A stretch of DNA of 64,000 nucleotides from an uncultured Roseburia sp. (GTDB lineage: Bacteria; Bacillota; Clostridia; Lachnospirales; Lachnospiraceae): assembly GCA_934292805.1 (NCBI GenBank), contig CAKQXQ010000002.1, positions 1 to 64,000 on the forward strand, in the 5' to 3' direction. Shown one piece after another: positions 42,391-51,082 of this stretch. Within the stretch, counting starts at the first letter, position 1. Each line of letters begins with the position of its first letter. A program made the position numbers and the translations under genes. The notes below the pieces were generated by a model. It was given only the letters and a program-made list of their open reading frames with translations. It made no database searches and was not told the origin of the DNA.

Positions 42391-43683
42391 ATGGAACAGT
42401 ATGTAATTAAAGGTGGTAATCCGTTAGTAGGAGAAGTGGAGATTGGTGGAGCGAAGAATGCGGCACTCGCAATCCTTTCTGCAGCAGTTATGACGGATGA
42501 GACTGTTACAATAGAGAATCTCCCAAATGTGCGGGATATCAATGTATTGCTGAATGCAATCCGGGAGATTGGTGCAAAGGTTGACCGGATCGATGCACAC
42601 ACAGTTAAGATCAATGGTTCCTTTATCCGCGATTTTAACGTTGATAACGAGTTTATCAGAAAAATCAGAGCATCTTATTATCTGATCGGTGCCCTGCTTG
42701 GAAAGTATAAGCGTGCAGAAGTGGCTTTGCCGGGCGGATGTAATATCGGAAGCCGTCCGATCGACCTTCATCTGAAAGGATTTAGTGCACTGGGCGCAAA
42801 AGTAGATATTAAGCATGGTCTTGTGCTTGCATCTGCCGAGAGGCTGACCGGAACACACATTTATCTGGATAAGGTATCTGTAGGTGCTACGATCAATATT
42901 ATGATGGCTGCTTCTATGGCAGAGGGTAAGACGATCATTGAGAATGCGGCAAAAGAACCTCACGTTGTAGATGTAGCGAATTTCTTGAACAGCATGGGAG
43001 CACAGATCCGCGGTGCCGGAACAGATGTGATCCGTATTGTTGGTGTGGAGAAGCTTCATAAAACAGAGTATTCGATCATTCCGGATCAGATCGAAGCAGG
43101 AACATTTATGTTTGCAGCAGCTGCAACCAAGGGTGACGTGACAGTTAAGAACGTCATTCCAAAGCATCTGGAGGCAACAACAGCAAAGCTTCTTGAAATC
43201 GGATGTGAAGTGGAAGAGTTTGATGATGCAGTGCGTGTTGTAGCATCCAAGCCTCTGCATCATACCCAGGTTACAACCCTGCCTTATCCGGGTTTCCCAA
43301 CAGATATGCAGCCACAGATGGCAGTTGTGCTTGGAATTGCTCAGGGAACAAGCACCGTTACAGAAAGCATTTTCGAGAACCGCTTCAAGTATGTGGATGA
43401 GTTGACACGTATGGGTGCAAGCATTAAGGTTGAGAGCAATATTGCGATCATTAACGGAATGGAGAAGTATACAGGTGCGAGAGTGAATGCACCGGATCTT
43501 AGAGCAGGAGCAGCACTTGTGATCGCAGGACTTGCGGCAGAGGGCATTACAGTAGTAGACGATATTTATTATATCGAACGTGGATATGAGGAGTTCGAAA
43601 CCAAACTCGCATCACTTGGTGCCCAGATTGAAAAAGTCAGCACCGAGAAAGAAATCCAGAAGTTTACACTGAAAGTATGCTGA
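42391..43683 (+). CDS. murA: UDP-N-acetylglucosamine 1-carboxyvinyltransferase
   Basis: 430 residues. It starts with MEQYVIKGGNPLVGEVEIGG and has the active-site cysteine in ALPGGCNIGSRPIDLHL, the fosfomycin target. RAGAALVIAGLAAEG near the end is the second EPSP-synthase-like half. It starts peptidoglycan synthesis by adding enolpyruvate to UDP-GlcNAc. A single gene with a strong promoter. Confidence 0.96.
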   Translation: MEQYVIKGGNPLVGEVEIGGAKNAALAILSAAVMTDETVTIENLPNVRDINVLLNAIREIGAKVDRIDAHTVKINGSFIRDFNVDNEFIRKIRASYYLIGALLGKYKRAEVALPGGCNIGSRPIDLHLKGFSALGAKVDIKHGLVLASAERLTGTHIYLDKVSVGATINIMMAASMAEGKTIIENAAKEPHVVDVANFLNSMGAQIRGAGTDVIRIVGVEKLHKTEYSIIPDQIEAGTFMFAAAATKGDVTVKNVIPKHLEATTAKLLEIGCEVEEFDDAVRVVASKPLHHTQVTTLPYPGFPTDMQPQMAVVLGIAQGTSTVTESIFENRFKYVDELTRMGASIKVESNIAIINGMEKYTGARVNAPDLRAGAALVIAGLAAEGITVVDDIYYIERGYEEFETKLASLGAQIEKVSTEKEIQKFTLKVC

Positions 43684-43732
43684 GTGAATGATATACATTT
43701 TGACAGGTTTGTATAAAAATAAAAAAAAGCTA

Positions 43733-43761
43733 TTGACAGAAGGAACATTAGATAGTATTGT
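43733..43761 (+). promoter_or_regulatory. Promoter of the SAM riboswitch-metK unit
   Basis: TTGACA (43733-43738), 17 bases, TATTGT (43756-43761), about 110 bases upstream of the aptamer. Confidence 0.75.
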
Positions 43762-43873
43762 ATAGCACGTGGATTTGAGACAGCAGTTGTTTTAAATCCA
43801 GGTGAACAGATTTGAAAATTCAATATTGTGAAAAATGTAATTTGAGAAGAGATTCTGCAATTACGAAAAATTT

Positions 43874-44004
43874 TCTTATTCAGAGTGATGGAGATACATA
43901 GGATCTGTGAAGTCACGGCAACCCCTCTACGGAAGGTGCCTACCTGAGCGAGCAAATGAGCTGGACATTTTGTCCAAGACGACTAGATAGTTCGAACAAT
44001 AAGA
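43874..44004 (+). ncRNA. SAM-I (S-box) riboswitch aptamer
   Basis: The 5' P1 strand TCTTATT (43874-43880) pairs with AATAAGA (43998-44004). Between lie AGAGTGATGGAGA, the core GTGAAGTCACGGCAACC, and GGAAGGTGCC, all matching the S-box consensus (AGAG-GGTGGAGGGA, GATGAARCCCGGCAACC, GGTGCCAATTCC). Binding of SAM should favour the terminator downstream and turn off metK. Confidence 0.87.
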
Positions 44005-44029
44005 GGATTTGATAATCTGATGATTTATT

Positions 44030-44065
44030 AACTCCGCTTGTTTGAGACAGCGGAGTTCTTTTTTT
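44030..44065 (+). terminator. Riboswitch-controlled terminator before metK
   Basis: AACTCCGCT (44030-44038) pairs with AGCGGAGTT (44049-44057), followed by C and seven T. Confidence 0.88.
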
Positions 44066-44117
44066 GCCAAAGATACCGGGAAAGATTTTCCCACCACCAG
44101 ATGAAAGGAAAGAACAA

Positions 44118-45311
44118 ATGGAAAAATTATTATTTACTTCTGAGTCAGTAACAGAAGGACATCCGGACAAAATGTGTGATGCCATCTCTGATGCCATCCT
44201 TGACGCATGTATGGAACAGGATCCGATGAGCCGTGTTGCATGTGAAGCTGCAAGCTGTACAGGATTCGTATTGGTAACAGGTGAGATCACAACAAAAGCA
44301 CAGTTAGATATTCCGTCAATTGTCCGTAAGACAGTAAATGAGATCGGATACAATGATGCAAAAACAGGATTTGATGGACATACATGTGCAGTTATGGTAG
44401 CACTCGACCAGCAGTCACCGGATATTGCTATGGGTGTTGATAAAGCACTGGAAGCAAAAGAAAATAAAATGTCTGACGAGCAGATCGAAGCAATCGGTGC
44501 AGGTGACCAGGGTATGATGTTTGGTTATGCAACCAATGAGACAGCAGAGTTAATGCCATATCCAATCTCTCTTGCACATAAGCTTGCCCTACAGCTTACA
44601 AAAGTACGTAAAGACGGTACTTTAAAATATTTAAGACCAGATGGAAAAACACAGGTTTCCGTAGAATATGACGAGAATGGAAAACCAAAGAGACTTGAAG
44701 CTGTAGTATTATCCACACAGCATGATGAGGATGTGACACAGGAGCAGATCCATGAAGACATTAAGAAATATGTCTTTGATCCGATCCTTCCACAGGAACT
44801 GATCGATGCAGAGACAAAGTTCTTCATCAATCCTACAGGACGTTTTGTAATCGGTGGACCACACGGAGATGCAGGACTTACAGGACGTAAGATCATTGTA
44901 GATACTTATGGTGGATATGCCCGTCACGGCGGCGGAGCTTTCTCCGGAAAAGACTGCACAAAGGTTGACCGTTCTGCAGCTTATGCAGCACGTTATGTTG
45001 CAAAGAATATTGTTGCGGCAGGACTTGCAGACAAATGTGAGATCCAGCTTTCTTATGCGATCGGTGTAGCTCAGCCAACATCAGTTATGGTTGATACATT
45101 TGGCACTGGCAAAGTTTCTGATGAAAAGTTAGTAGAGATCGTTCGTGAGAATTTTGATCTCCGTCCGGCAGGAATCATTAAAATGCTTGATTTAAGAAGA
45201 CCGATCTATCGTGGAACAGCAGCGTATGGACATTTCGGACGTACTGACTTAAATCTTCCATGGGAAGCAACCGACAAGGCAGAAGAACTGAAAAAATACT
45301 GTGAAGCATAG
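44118..45311 (+). CDS. metK: S-adenosylmethionine synthetase
   Basis: 397 residues. Signatures are LLFTSESVTEGHPDKMCDAISD near the N-terminus, GAGDQGMMFGYA and GGGAFSGKDCTKVDRSAAY. It makes SAM from methionine and ATP. ATG 44118 is preceded by AAAGGAAAG. Product feedback is provided by the S-box in its leader. Confidence 0.97.
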   Translation: MEKLLFTSESVTEGHPDKMCDAISDAILDACMEQDPMSRVACEAASCTGFVLVTGEITTKAQLDIPSIVRKTVNEIGYNDAKTGFDGHTCAVMVALDQQSPDIAMGVDKALEAKENKMSDEQIEAIGAGDQGMMFGYATNETAELMPYPISLAHKLALQLTKVRKDGTLKYLRPDGKTQVSVEYDENGKPKRLEAVVLSTQHDEDVTQEQIHEDIKKYVFDPILPQELIDAETKFFINPTGRFVIGGPHGDAGLTGRKIIVDTYGGYARHGGGAFSGKDCTKVDRSAAYAARYVAKNIVAAGLADKCEIQLSYAIGVAQPTSVMVDTFGTGKVSDEKLVEIVRENFDLRPAGIIKMLDLRRPIYRGTAAYGHFGRTDLNLPWEATDKAEELKKYCEA

Positions 45312-45363
45312 AGCTTTTATTTTATGAAAAGTTTAGAATAATTTTCAGATGATCCATGTTATA

Positions 45364-45398
45364 ATGAGTCATAGGGTGTACCCTATGGCTCATTTTTT
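45364..45398 (+). terminator. Terminator of metK
   Basis: A 13-bp stem ATGAGTCATAGGG (45364-45376) / CCCTATGGCTCAT (45381-45393), tetraloop TGTA, T run 45393-45398. Confidence 0.9.
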
Positions 45399-45463
45399 AG
45401 GCAAAAGACAAGAAAGAAAATACGTGGAATCACAGCAGAACGTGTTCCCCATGAGGATCGTAT

Positions 45464-46951
45464 ATGAAGTTTAAAAACAAAATTATAATTTCATTCTGCA
45501 TTATTATCTTCGTCCCGATTTTTCTGGCATCGCTTGTGCTCTTTAGTATGCAGCGTATTCAGATCCGGGCAATCGAACAGACTTATGGGATAGACAGCAG
45601 TGGATATAATTATTTTTCAAATTCTGTGCAGCTTCTGAACAGGTTTACCAGGGATATTTATAAGGAACTGAATACTGTGGCAGCAGAACATCCTGAGAAG
45701 ATTGAAAATATGGATTATCTGGAGCAGGAGAATCAGAAGCTGGAAGAGAAAGCGTCTTACCTGATCGTAAGAAGAGATATGGAACTTGTTTTTATTGGAA
45801 AAAATGCAGCAACATCGCTTCTGACACAGCTTCCGGAATATGGTAATGCAGATATGAATGCCAACTCCGGCACATATATAGATGGTCAGGAACAGGCACT
45901 GGTCAAGCAGATCGATTTTGAATATGCAGATGGAACCAGAGGAAGCATTTTTATCGTAACGAGAATGGAAGAGATGGTTCCGGAGATCAAGAATCTGCTG
46001 ATCGATATCATGGTCTCAATCGTGCTTATTCTTGCACTCACGGCATGTATGCTGACAGTATGGATCTATACCAGCCTCATTAACCCGATCAAGAGGCTGC
46101 AACTGGCGGCACAGAATATCAAAGAGGGAAATCTTGATTTTACCATCGAAGCAGAGAGTAAGGATGAGATCGGAGAGCTTTGTACCAGCTTTGAGGAGAT
46201 GCGTCAGAGGCTTAAGGACAATGCAGAAGAGAAGATTAACGCAGAGAAAGAGAACAAGGCACTCATCAGCAACATAGCACATGACTTGAAAACTCCGATC
46301 ACTGCAGTGAAGGGTTATGCAGAAGGACTGATAGACGGAGTCGCAGACACACCGGAGAAAAGAGACAAGTATATCCGTACCATTTACAATAAGGCAAATG
46401 AGATGGATACGCTGATCAACGAGCTGACACTCTATGCCAAGATTGATACGAACCGCATTCCATATAATTTTGCGAAGATCAATGTTGCCGATTATTTCAA
46501 CGACTGCGTGGAGGAGCTGGGACTTGATCTGGAATCGAAGAATATCGGACTGGCATACTTTAATTATACAGATGAGAATACAGTGATCATAGCAGATCCG
46601 GAACAGCTTCGAAGAGTGATCCACAATATTATCGGAAACTCTGTTAAGTATCTCGACAAAGAACGCGGGCTGATCAATATCAGGATCAAAGATGTTGGAG
46701 ATTTTATCCAGGTTGAGATCGAAGATAATGGAAGGGGTATTGCAGCGAAAGATCTGCCATATATTTTTGACCGGTTTTACCGTACGGATGCTTCGAGAAA
46801 TTCATCAACCGGCGGAAGCGGAATCGGATTATCTATTGTAAAGAAGATCATAGAAGACCATGGAGGCAAGATCTGGGCAACCAGTAAGGAATCCATAGGC
46901 ACAGTGATGTATTTTGTTATCAGAAAATATCAGGAGGTACCAAATGAGTAA
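45464..46951 (+). CDS. Sensor histidine kinase with HAMP domain
   Basis: 495 residues. Membrane helices at ~7-28 and ~178-200 enclose an extracellular sensor domain of about 150 residues. HAMP follows (SLINPIKRLQLAAQNIKEGNLDF), then the HisKA dimer with H in LISNIAHDLKTPITAVKGYAEG, and HATPase with EDNGRGIAAKDL and GSGIGLSIVKKI. The signal is unknown. The stop overlaps the response-regulator start by 8 bases, which lies behind AGGAGG. Confidence 0.94.
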   Translation: MKFKNKIIISFCIIIFVPIFLASLVLFSMQRIQIRAIEQTYGIDSSGYNYFSNSVQLLNRFTRDIYKELNTVAAEHPEKIENMDYLEQENQKLEEKASYLIVRRDMELVFIGKNAATSLLTQLPEYGNADMNANSGTYIDGQEQALVKQIDFEYADGTRGSIFIVTRMEEMVPEIKNLLIDIMVSIVLILALTACMLTVWIYTSLINPIKRLQLAAQNIKEGNLDFTIEAESKDEIGELCTSFEEMRQRLKDNAEEKINAEKENKALISNIAHDLKTPITAVKGYAEGLIDGVADTPEKRDKYIRTIYNKANEMDTLINELTLYAKIDTNRIPYNFAKINVADYFNDCVEELGLDLESKNIGLAYFNYTDENTVIIADPEQLRRVIHNIIGNSVKYLDKERGLINIRIKDVGDFIQVEIEDNGRGIAAKDLPYIFDRFYRTDASRNSSTGGSGIGLSIVKKIIEDHGGKIWATSKESIGTVMYFVIRKYQEVPNE

Positions 46952-47633
46952 GGTATTAATTATTGAAGATGAAGAAGCAATTGCAGATCTTGAGAAAGAT
47001 TATCTGGAATTAAGCGGATTCACAGTCGAAGTAGAGAATGAAGGAACAGCAGGCTTAATGCGTGCACTCACCGAGGATTTTGATATGTTTATCCTGGATC
47101 TGATGCTTCCTGGAATTGATGGATTTGAAATCTGCAAGAAAATCCGCGAGGAAAAGAACACACCGATCTTAATGGTTTCTGCGAAAAAAGACGATATTGA
47201 CAAGATCAGAGGATTGGGACTCGGAGCGGATGATTATATTACCAAGCCATTTTCACCAAGTGAGCTTGTTGCCCGCGTAAAGGCACATCTGGCACGTTAC
47301 GAAAGACTGATCGGAAGCAGTGAATCTAAGAACGATGTGATCGAGATCCATGGGATCCGCATTGACAAGACAGCCAGAAGAGTATGGGTGAATGAAGAAG
47401 AGAAGCAATTTACAACGAAAGAGTTTGATCTTCTGACCTTCTTAGCAGAGAATCCGAACCATGTTTTTACCAAGGAAGAATTATTCCGTGAAATCTGGGA
47501 TATGGAGTCGGTTGGGGATATCGCAACTGTAACGGTCCATATTAAGAAGATCCGTGAGAAGATTGAGATGAATACTAATAAGCCGCAGTATATTGAAACA
47601 ATCTGGGGTGTTGGCTACAGGTTTAAATTGTAA
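46944..47633 (+). CDS. OmpR/PhoB-family response regulator
   Basis: 229 residues. Receiver domain with phospho-acceptor aspartate in MFILDLMLPGIDG (near residue 52) and lysine in ITKPFSP, followed by a winged-helix output domain (FTTKEFDLLTFLAENPNHVF, TVHIKKIREKIE). It is the partner of the preceding kinase. ATG 46944 with AGGAGG 7 bases upstream was preferred to in-frame starts inside the kinase gene. Targets unknown. Confidence 0.94.
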   Translation: MSKVLIIEDEEAIADLEKDYLELSGFTVEVENEGTAGLMRALTEDFDMFILDLMLPGIDGFEICKKIREEKNTPILMVSAKKDDIDKIRGLGLGADDYITKPFSPSELVARVKAHLARYERLIGSSESKNDVIEIHGIRIDKTARRVWVNEEEKQFTTKEFDLLTFLAENPNHVFTKEELFREIWDMESVGDIATVTVHIKKIREKIEMNTNKPQYIETIWGVGYRFKL

Positions 47634-47637
47634 GGAT

Positions 47638-47668
47638 AAAAGGGTCAGTCAGGCGGACCGACCTTTTT
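47638..47668 (+). terminator. Probable terminator after the two-component genes
   Basis: AAAAGGGTC (47638-47646) pairs with GACCTTTTT (47660-47668); a GTC/GAC pair lies inside the loop. The T run is part of the stem. Confidence 0.6.
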
Positions 47669-47683
47669 GGAAGAGAGTAAGGA

Positions 47684-48328
47684 ATGGATTTAAATATTAT
47701 TTATGAGGATGAATGCCTTATTGTCTGCGAAAAACCGGCAGGTGTTGCAACGCAGACCAAGCGTCTTGGACAGGCAGATATGGAGAGTATACTAAAAAAC
47801 TATCGTGCAGGAAAAGGAGAGACGCCATATATCGGTGTGATACACCGCCTGGACCAGCCGGTAGCCGGTATTATGGTATTTGCCAAGACAAAGGAGGCAG
47901 CGGCATCTTTAAGCAGACAGGTACAAAGCAAGGCTGCAGATAAGTTTTATTATGCGATGACAGATGGCATTCCGGAAATAAAAAGCGAGACACTGGAAGA
48001 TTATCTGCTTCATGACGGAAAAACAAACACGTCAAAAGTGGTGGATGCAAAAGTGAAAGGTGCAAAAAGTGCCAGACTCTCCTATGAAGTGATAGAAGAA
48101 AACGGAGACCGGGCAGTCCTTCGTGTGCAGTTAGACACCGGAAGACCACATCAGATCCGGGTACAGCTTTCACATGCGGGATGGCCGATCGTTGGTGACA
48201 GGAAATACAATCAGAAGGAATCTGCGAAGGAAGCGGGGTTAAAACTCAGCTCTTACAAGATTGGCTTCACACATCCGGCGACAAAGAAGAGGATGGAATT
48301 TGAGATAGAAAATCCATATCATCTTTAA
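47684..48328 (+). CDS. RluA-family pseudouridine synthase
   Basis: 214 residues, only the catalytic domain without an S4 domain. The catalytic aspartate lies in IHRLDQPVAGIMVFAKT near residue 50. Other family segments are TGRPHQIRVQLSHAGWPIVGDRKY. It isomerises uridine in rRNA or tRNA; the target site is not predictable. ATG 47684 is preceded by AGAGAGTAAGG. Confidence 0.92.
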   Translation: MDLNIIYEDECLIVCEKPAGVATQTKRLGQADMESILKNYRAGKGETPYIGVIHRLDQPVAGIMVFAKTKEAAASLSRQVQSKAADKFYYAMTDGIPEIKSETLEDYLLHDGKTNTSKVVDAKVKGAKSARLSYEVIEENGDRAVLRVQLDTGRPHQIRVQLSHAGWPIVGDRKYNQKESAKEAGLKLSSYKIGFTHPATKKRMEFEIENPYHL

Positions 48329-48453
48329 GATTTACATAATTATATGACACAGGATGAAAACGTGATTATATACAAAATGGAATACGATAATTGCTGAAAT
48401 ATTTTTGTCTGGAAATTTTGACGAAAACATTATAGAATTTAAATGAGATGAAA

Positions 48454-48491
48454 TCACAGAACCGGCATATTAAAACATGCCGGTTTTGTGA
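48454..48491 (+). terminator. Hairpin between the pseudouridine synthase and cca genes
   Basis: A 15-bp stem, TCACAGAACCGGCAT (48454-48468) / ATGCCGGTTTTGTGA (48477-48491). The T run is internal (GGTTTTGTG), so termination is probably weak, or the structure is a leader element of cca. Confidence 0.6.
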
Positions 48492-48531
48492 CAGTCTTAA
48501 TATCAGTTACAATAAAGGAAACCACAGATAT

Positions 48532-49875
48532 ATGAAAATAGATTTACCAGACAAAGTGACTTATATAATTGATACCTTAACAGAGCATGGATTTGAGGCA
48601 TATGCAGTTGGCGGATGTGTCAGAGACATGATGCTCGGACGAAAACCGATGGACTGGGATATTACGACATCAGCGAAACCGGAACAGGTAAAGGAGTTGT
48701 TCTACCATACGATCGACACAGGAATCCAGCACGGAACGGTAACAGTCATGTTAAGCCGTGAAGGATTTGAAGTAACGACCTACCGTATTGATGGGGAGTA
48801 TGAGGATGCCAGACATCCGAAGGAGGTTCTCTTTACCTCGAATCTGCTCGAAGATCTGAAACGCAGGGACTTTACGATCAATGCGATGGCATACAATGAG
48901 AAAGACGGACTTGTAGATGTATTTGATGGACAAAAGGATCTCGAAAGAGGAATGATCCGCTGCGTTGGTGTGGCAGAAGAACGATTTTCAGAGGATGCTT
49001 TAAGAATGCTTCGTGCAGTGAGATTCGCTGCACAGCTTGATTTTCAGATTGAAGAGAAGACAAAGGCAGCGATAAAAAAGCTTGCACCAAATATTGCTAA
49101 GGTAAGTGCGGAACGTATTCAGACGGAACTGGTAAAGCTTTTGACTTCGAATCACCCGGAAATGCTGAAAACGGCATACGAAACAGGGCTTACCAGTGTA
49201 TTTTTACCGGAGTTTGATGTGATGATGGAAACACAGCAGAATAATCCACATCATTGTTATTCTGTAGGTGAGCATACATTAAAAGGACTGGAAGAGGTAG
49301 CATCCGGCAAAATAGAACGACTTACCCTGCTTTTACATGATGTGGCGAAGCCTTCCTGCAAGGTGACGGATGAAAATGGGATCGACCATTTTTATGGGCA
49401 TCCGGAGGAAGGGGCTAAGATGGCAAAAGCAATCCTTAAGCGGCTGAAGTTTGACAACGATACAGTAAACCGTGTCAGTGCACTTGTAAAATGTCATGAT
49501 GAGAGTCCGGCACTTACAATGCGTGGCATCCGCAGAGCGATTAATCGGAATGGTGAAGAGCAGTATCCGGTATTATTTGAAATAAAAAGAGCAGATCTGC
49601 TTGCCCAGAGTATGCTTGACCGTGATGCCAAAATGGAAAATCTTGCCAGATATATGGGACTTTATAAAGACATTATGGCAAAGAATCAGTGCCTTAACAT
49701 TAAGCAGCTCGCAGTCAATGGATCAGACCTGATCGCAGAAGGAATAAAACCGGGAAAAGAGATCGGGGAAATACTAAAACAGCTGTTAGAGCATGTTTTA
49801 GATCACCCGGAAGATAACACAAAGGAAAAATTAACAGAGCAGGTTCATAAAATCAGATCCTCTCACATAGGATAA
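48532..49875 (+). CDS. cca: CCA tRNA nucleotidyltransferase with HD domain
   Basis: 447 residues. Class II nucleotidyltransferase head with AYAVGGCVRDMMLGRKPMDWD (GG and DxD motifs), the ERFSEDALRMLRAVRFAA neck, and an HD domain (TLLLHDVAKP ... HPEEGA). It adds or repairs the CCA end of tRNAs, needed for the tRNA-Leu at base 1, which lacks an encoded CCA. ATG 48532 follows AAAGGAAA by about 11 bases; the frame is open upstream without support. Confidence 0.94.
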   Translation: MKIDLPDKVTYIIDTLTEHGFEAYAVGGCVRDMMLGRKPMDWDITTSAKPEQVKELFYHTIDTGIQHGTVTVMLSREGFEVTTYRIDGEYEDARHPKEVLFTSNLLEDLKRRDFTINAMAYNEKDGLVDVFDGQKDLERGMIRCVGVAEERFSEDALRMLRAVRFAAQLDFQIEEKTKAAIKKLAPNIAKVSAERIQTELVKLLTSNHPEMLKTAYETGLTSVFLPEFDVMMETQQNNPHHCYSVGEHTLKGLEEVASGKIERLTLLLHDVAKPSCKVTDENGIDHFYGHPEEGAKMAKAILKRLKFDNDTVNRVSALVKCHDESPALTMRGIRRAINRNGEEQYPVLFEIKRADLLAQSMLDRDAKMENLARYMGLYKDIMAKNQCLNIKQLAVNGSDLIAEGIKPGKEIGEILKQLLEHVLDHPEDNTKEKLTEQVHKIRSSHIG

Positions 49876-49898
49876 ATTAACACGATATCTGTAAAAGA

Positions 49899-49940
49899 AT
49901 GGCAGAGTGCATGTGCAATAAGGCACATACAGCCTGCCAT
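49899..49940 (+). other. Hairpin after cca
   Basis: ATGGCAG (49899-49905) pairs with CTGCCAT (49934-49940), with an inner near-palindrome GCATGTGC/GCACATAC. No T run follows, so it is not a standard terminator; it may protect the mRNA end. Confidence 0.45.
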
Positions 49941-50011
49941 CTGCCAACTTGGGGATAATTCACATCCCAGGGATGGGATATCGCAGATTTGTCAGATGGA
50001 GGGGATTTTTT

Positions 50012-51010
50012 ATGTATATCAGACCGGAACAGATTTTGGAGCAGTATGAGGTGGAAGTGAAGGCAATTTCAAAAGGAAGGGATTGTTTTCTTTGTGAAAC
50101 GGATTCCGGGATGATGGCGTTAAAGGTATATAGGGGATCAGAAGAACGTGCCGCATTTTTAGGAGGAATGCTGGATTTTTTAGAAAAAAAAGGGATTCTG
50201 GCAGAAAAAATCCAAAAAACGAAAGAGGAAAAAATACTTGCAGAAGATGAAGAGGAACAGAAGTATCTCTTAGAGACTGCATTCCGGGGAGCAGAGTGTG
50301 ATACAAAATCAGCAGCAGACATGCTGCACGCTGTCCGCCTGCTTGCAAGGTTACATATTGTTTCAAAAGAATATGGGGAAGCGGTTCCGGAATTTATTAA
50401 GACGGATGGGGGAACACTGATACACTTATATGAGAAGCATAACCGTGAACTTAAGATGGTACGTAACTATATGAAATCCAAAAAGAAGAAAAGCCGGTTT
50501 GAAGAAATTTTTTCAAAAGAATATGACTCTTTCCGACAGAAAGCGATTGTCGTGACTGATATTCTCAAAGAGTTGGAGCCGGATGAAAAAATGTTTGGTT
50601 TTTGTCACGGAGATTTCAATCAGCATAATCTTATTTTCACAAAAGAAGGAACTGCATTGATCAATTTCGAAAATTATGGCTGGCAGATGCAGACCGTGGA
50701 TCTTGCAAATTTTATGAGGAAGATGCTAGAGAAGAATAACTGGAGTATTGATCTTGGCTTTAAGCTTCTTTGGACATATGAAGAAGAGAAAAAACTTTCG
50801 GCAGAGGAACGCAAGTATCTATACTGTTATCTGGCTTATCCTGAGAAGTTCTGGAAGATTGCAAACCGTTACAGCCAGTGCCACAAAGCATGGCTGTCAG
50901 AGAGAAATACAGAGAAATTGCAGAAGGTCATCATGCAGGAAAATGCAAGGGAACAATTCCTTTGTGCATTGTCGCAAATATTACTTGAAAATGCAGTGAA
51001 ACAAGGATAA
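50012..51010 (+). CDS. CotS-like protein kinase-fold protein
   Basis: 332 residues, aminoglycoside phosphotransferase/CotS fold. The lysine-containing strand MMALKVYRG is near residue 35, the catalytic loop is FCHGDFNQHNLIF near 205, and the next metal site, usually IDFD, is LINFEN, so the aspartate is asparagine. CotS proteins belong to the spore coat, consistent with other sporulation genes in the window. The change may mean a pseudokinase. ATG 50012 has GGAGGGG 8 bases upstream; earlier in-frame ATGs have none. Confidence 0.82.
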   Translation: MYIRPEQILEQYEVEVKAISKGRDCFLCETDSGMMALKVYRGSEERAAFLGGMLDFLEKKGILAEKIQKTKEEKILAEDEEEQKYLLETAFRGAECDTKSAADMLHAVRLLARLHIVSKEYGEAVPEFIKTDGGTLIHLYEKHNRELKMVRNYMKSKKKKSRFEEIFSKEYDSFRQKAIVVTDILKELEPDEKMFGFCHGDFNQHNLIFTKEGTALINFENYGWQMQTVDLANFMRKMLEKNNWSIDLGFKLLWTYEEEKKLSAEERKYLYCYLAYPEKFWKIANRYSQCHKAWLSERNTEKLQKVIMQENAREQFLCALSQILLENAVKQG

Positions 51011-51082
51011 ACTATAAGTAGTTGTAACAGTTTCGGATGGTAGAAAAGTTACAGAAAATTAATGTTTTTCAGGAGGAAAATC

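Noticed and set aside
42424..43263. 279-codon frame antisense to murA
   Set aside because: Shadow of a strongly recognised gene; Cys/His-rich product typical of antisense translation.
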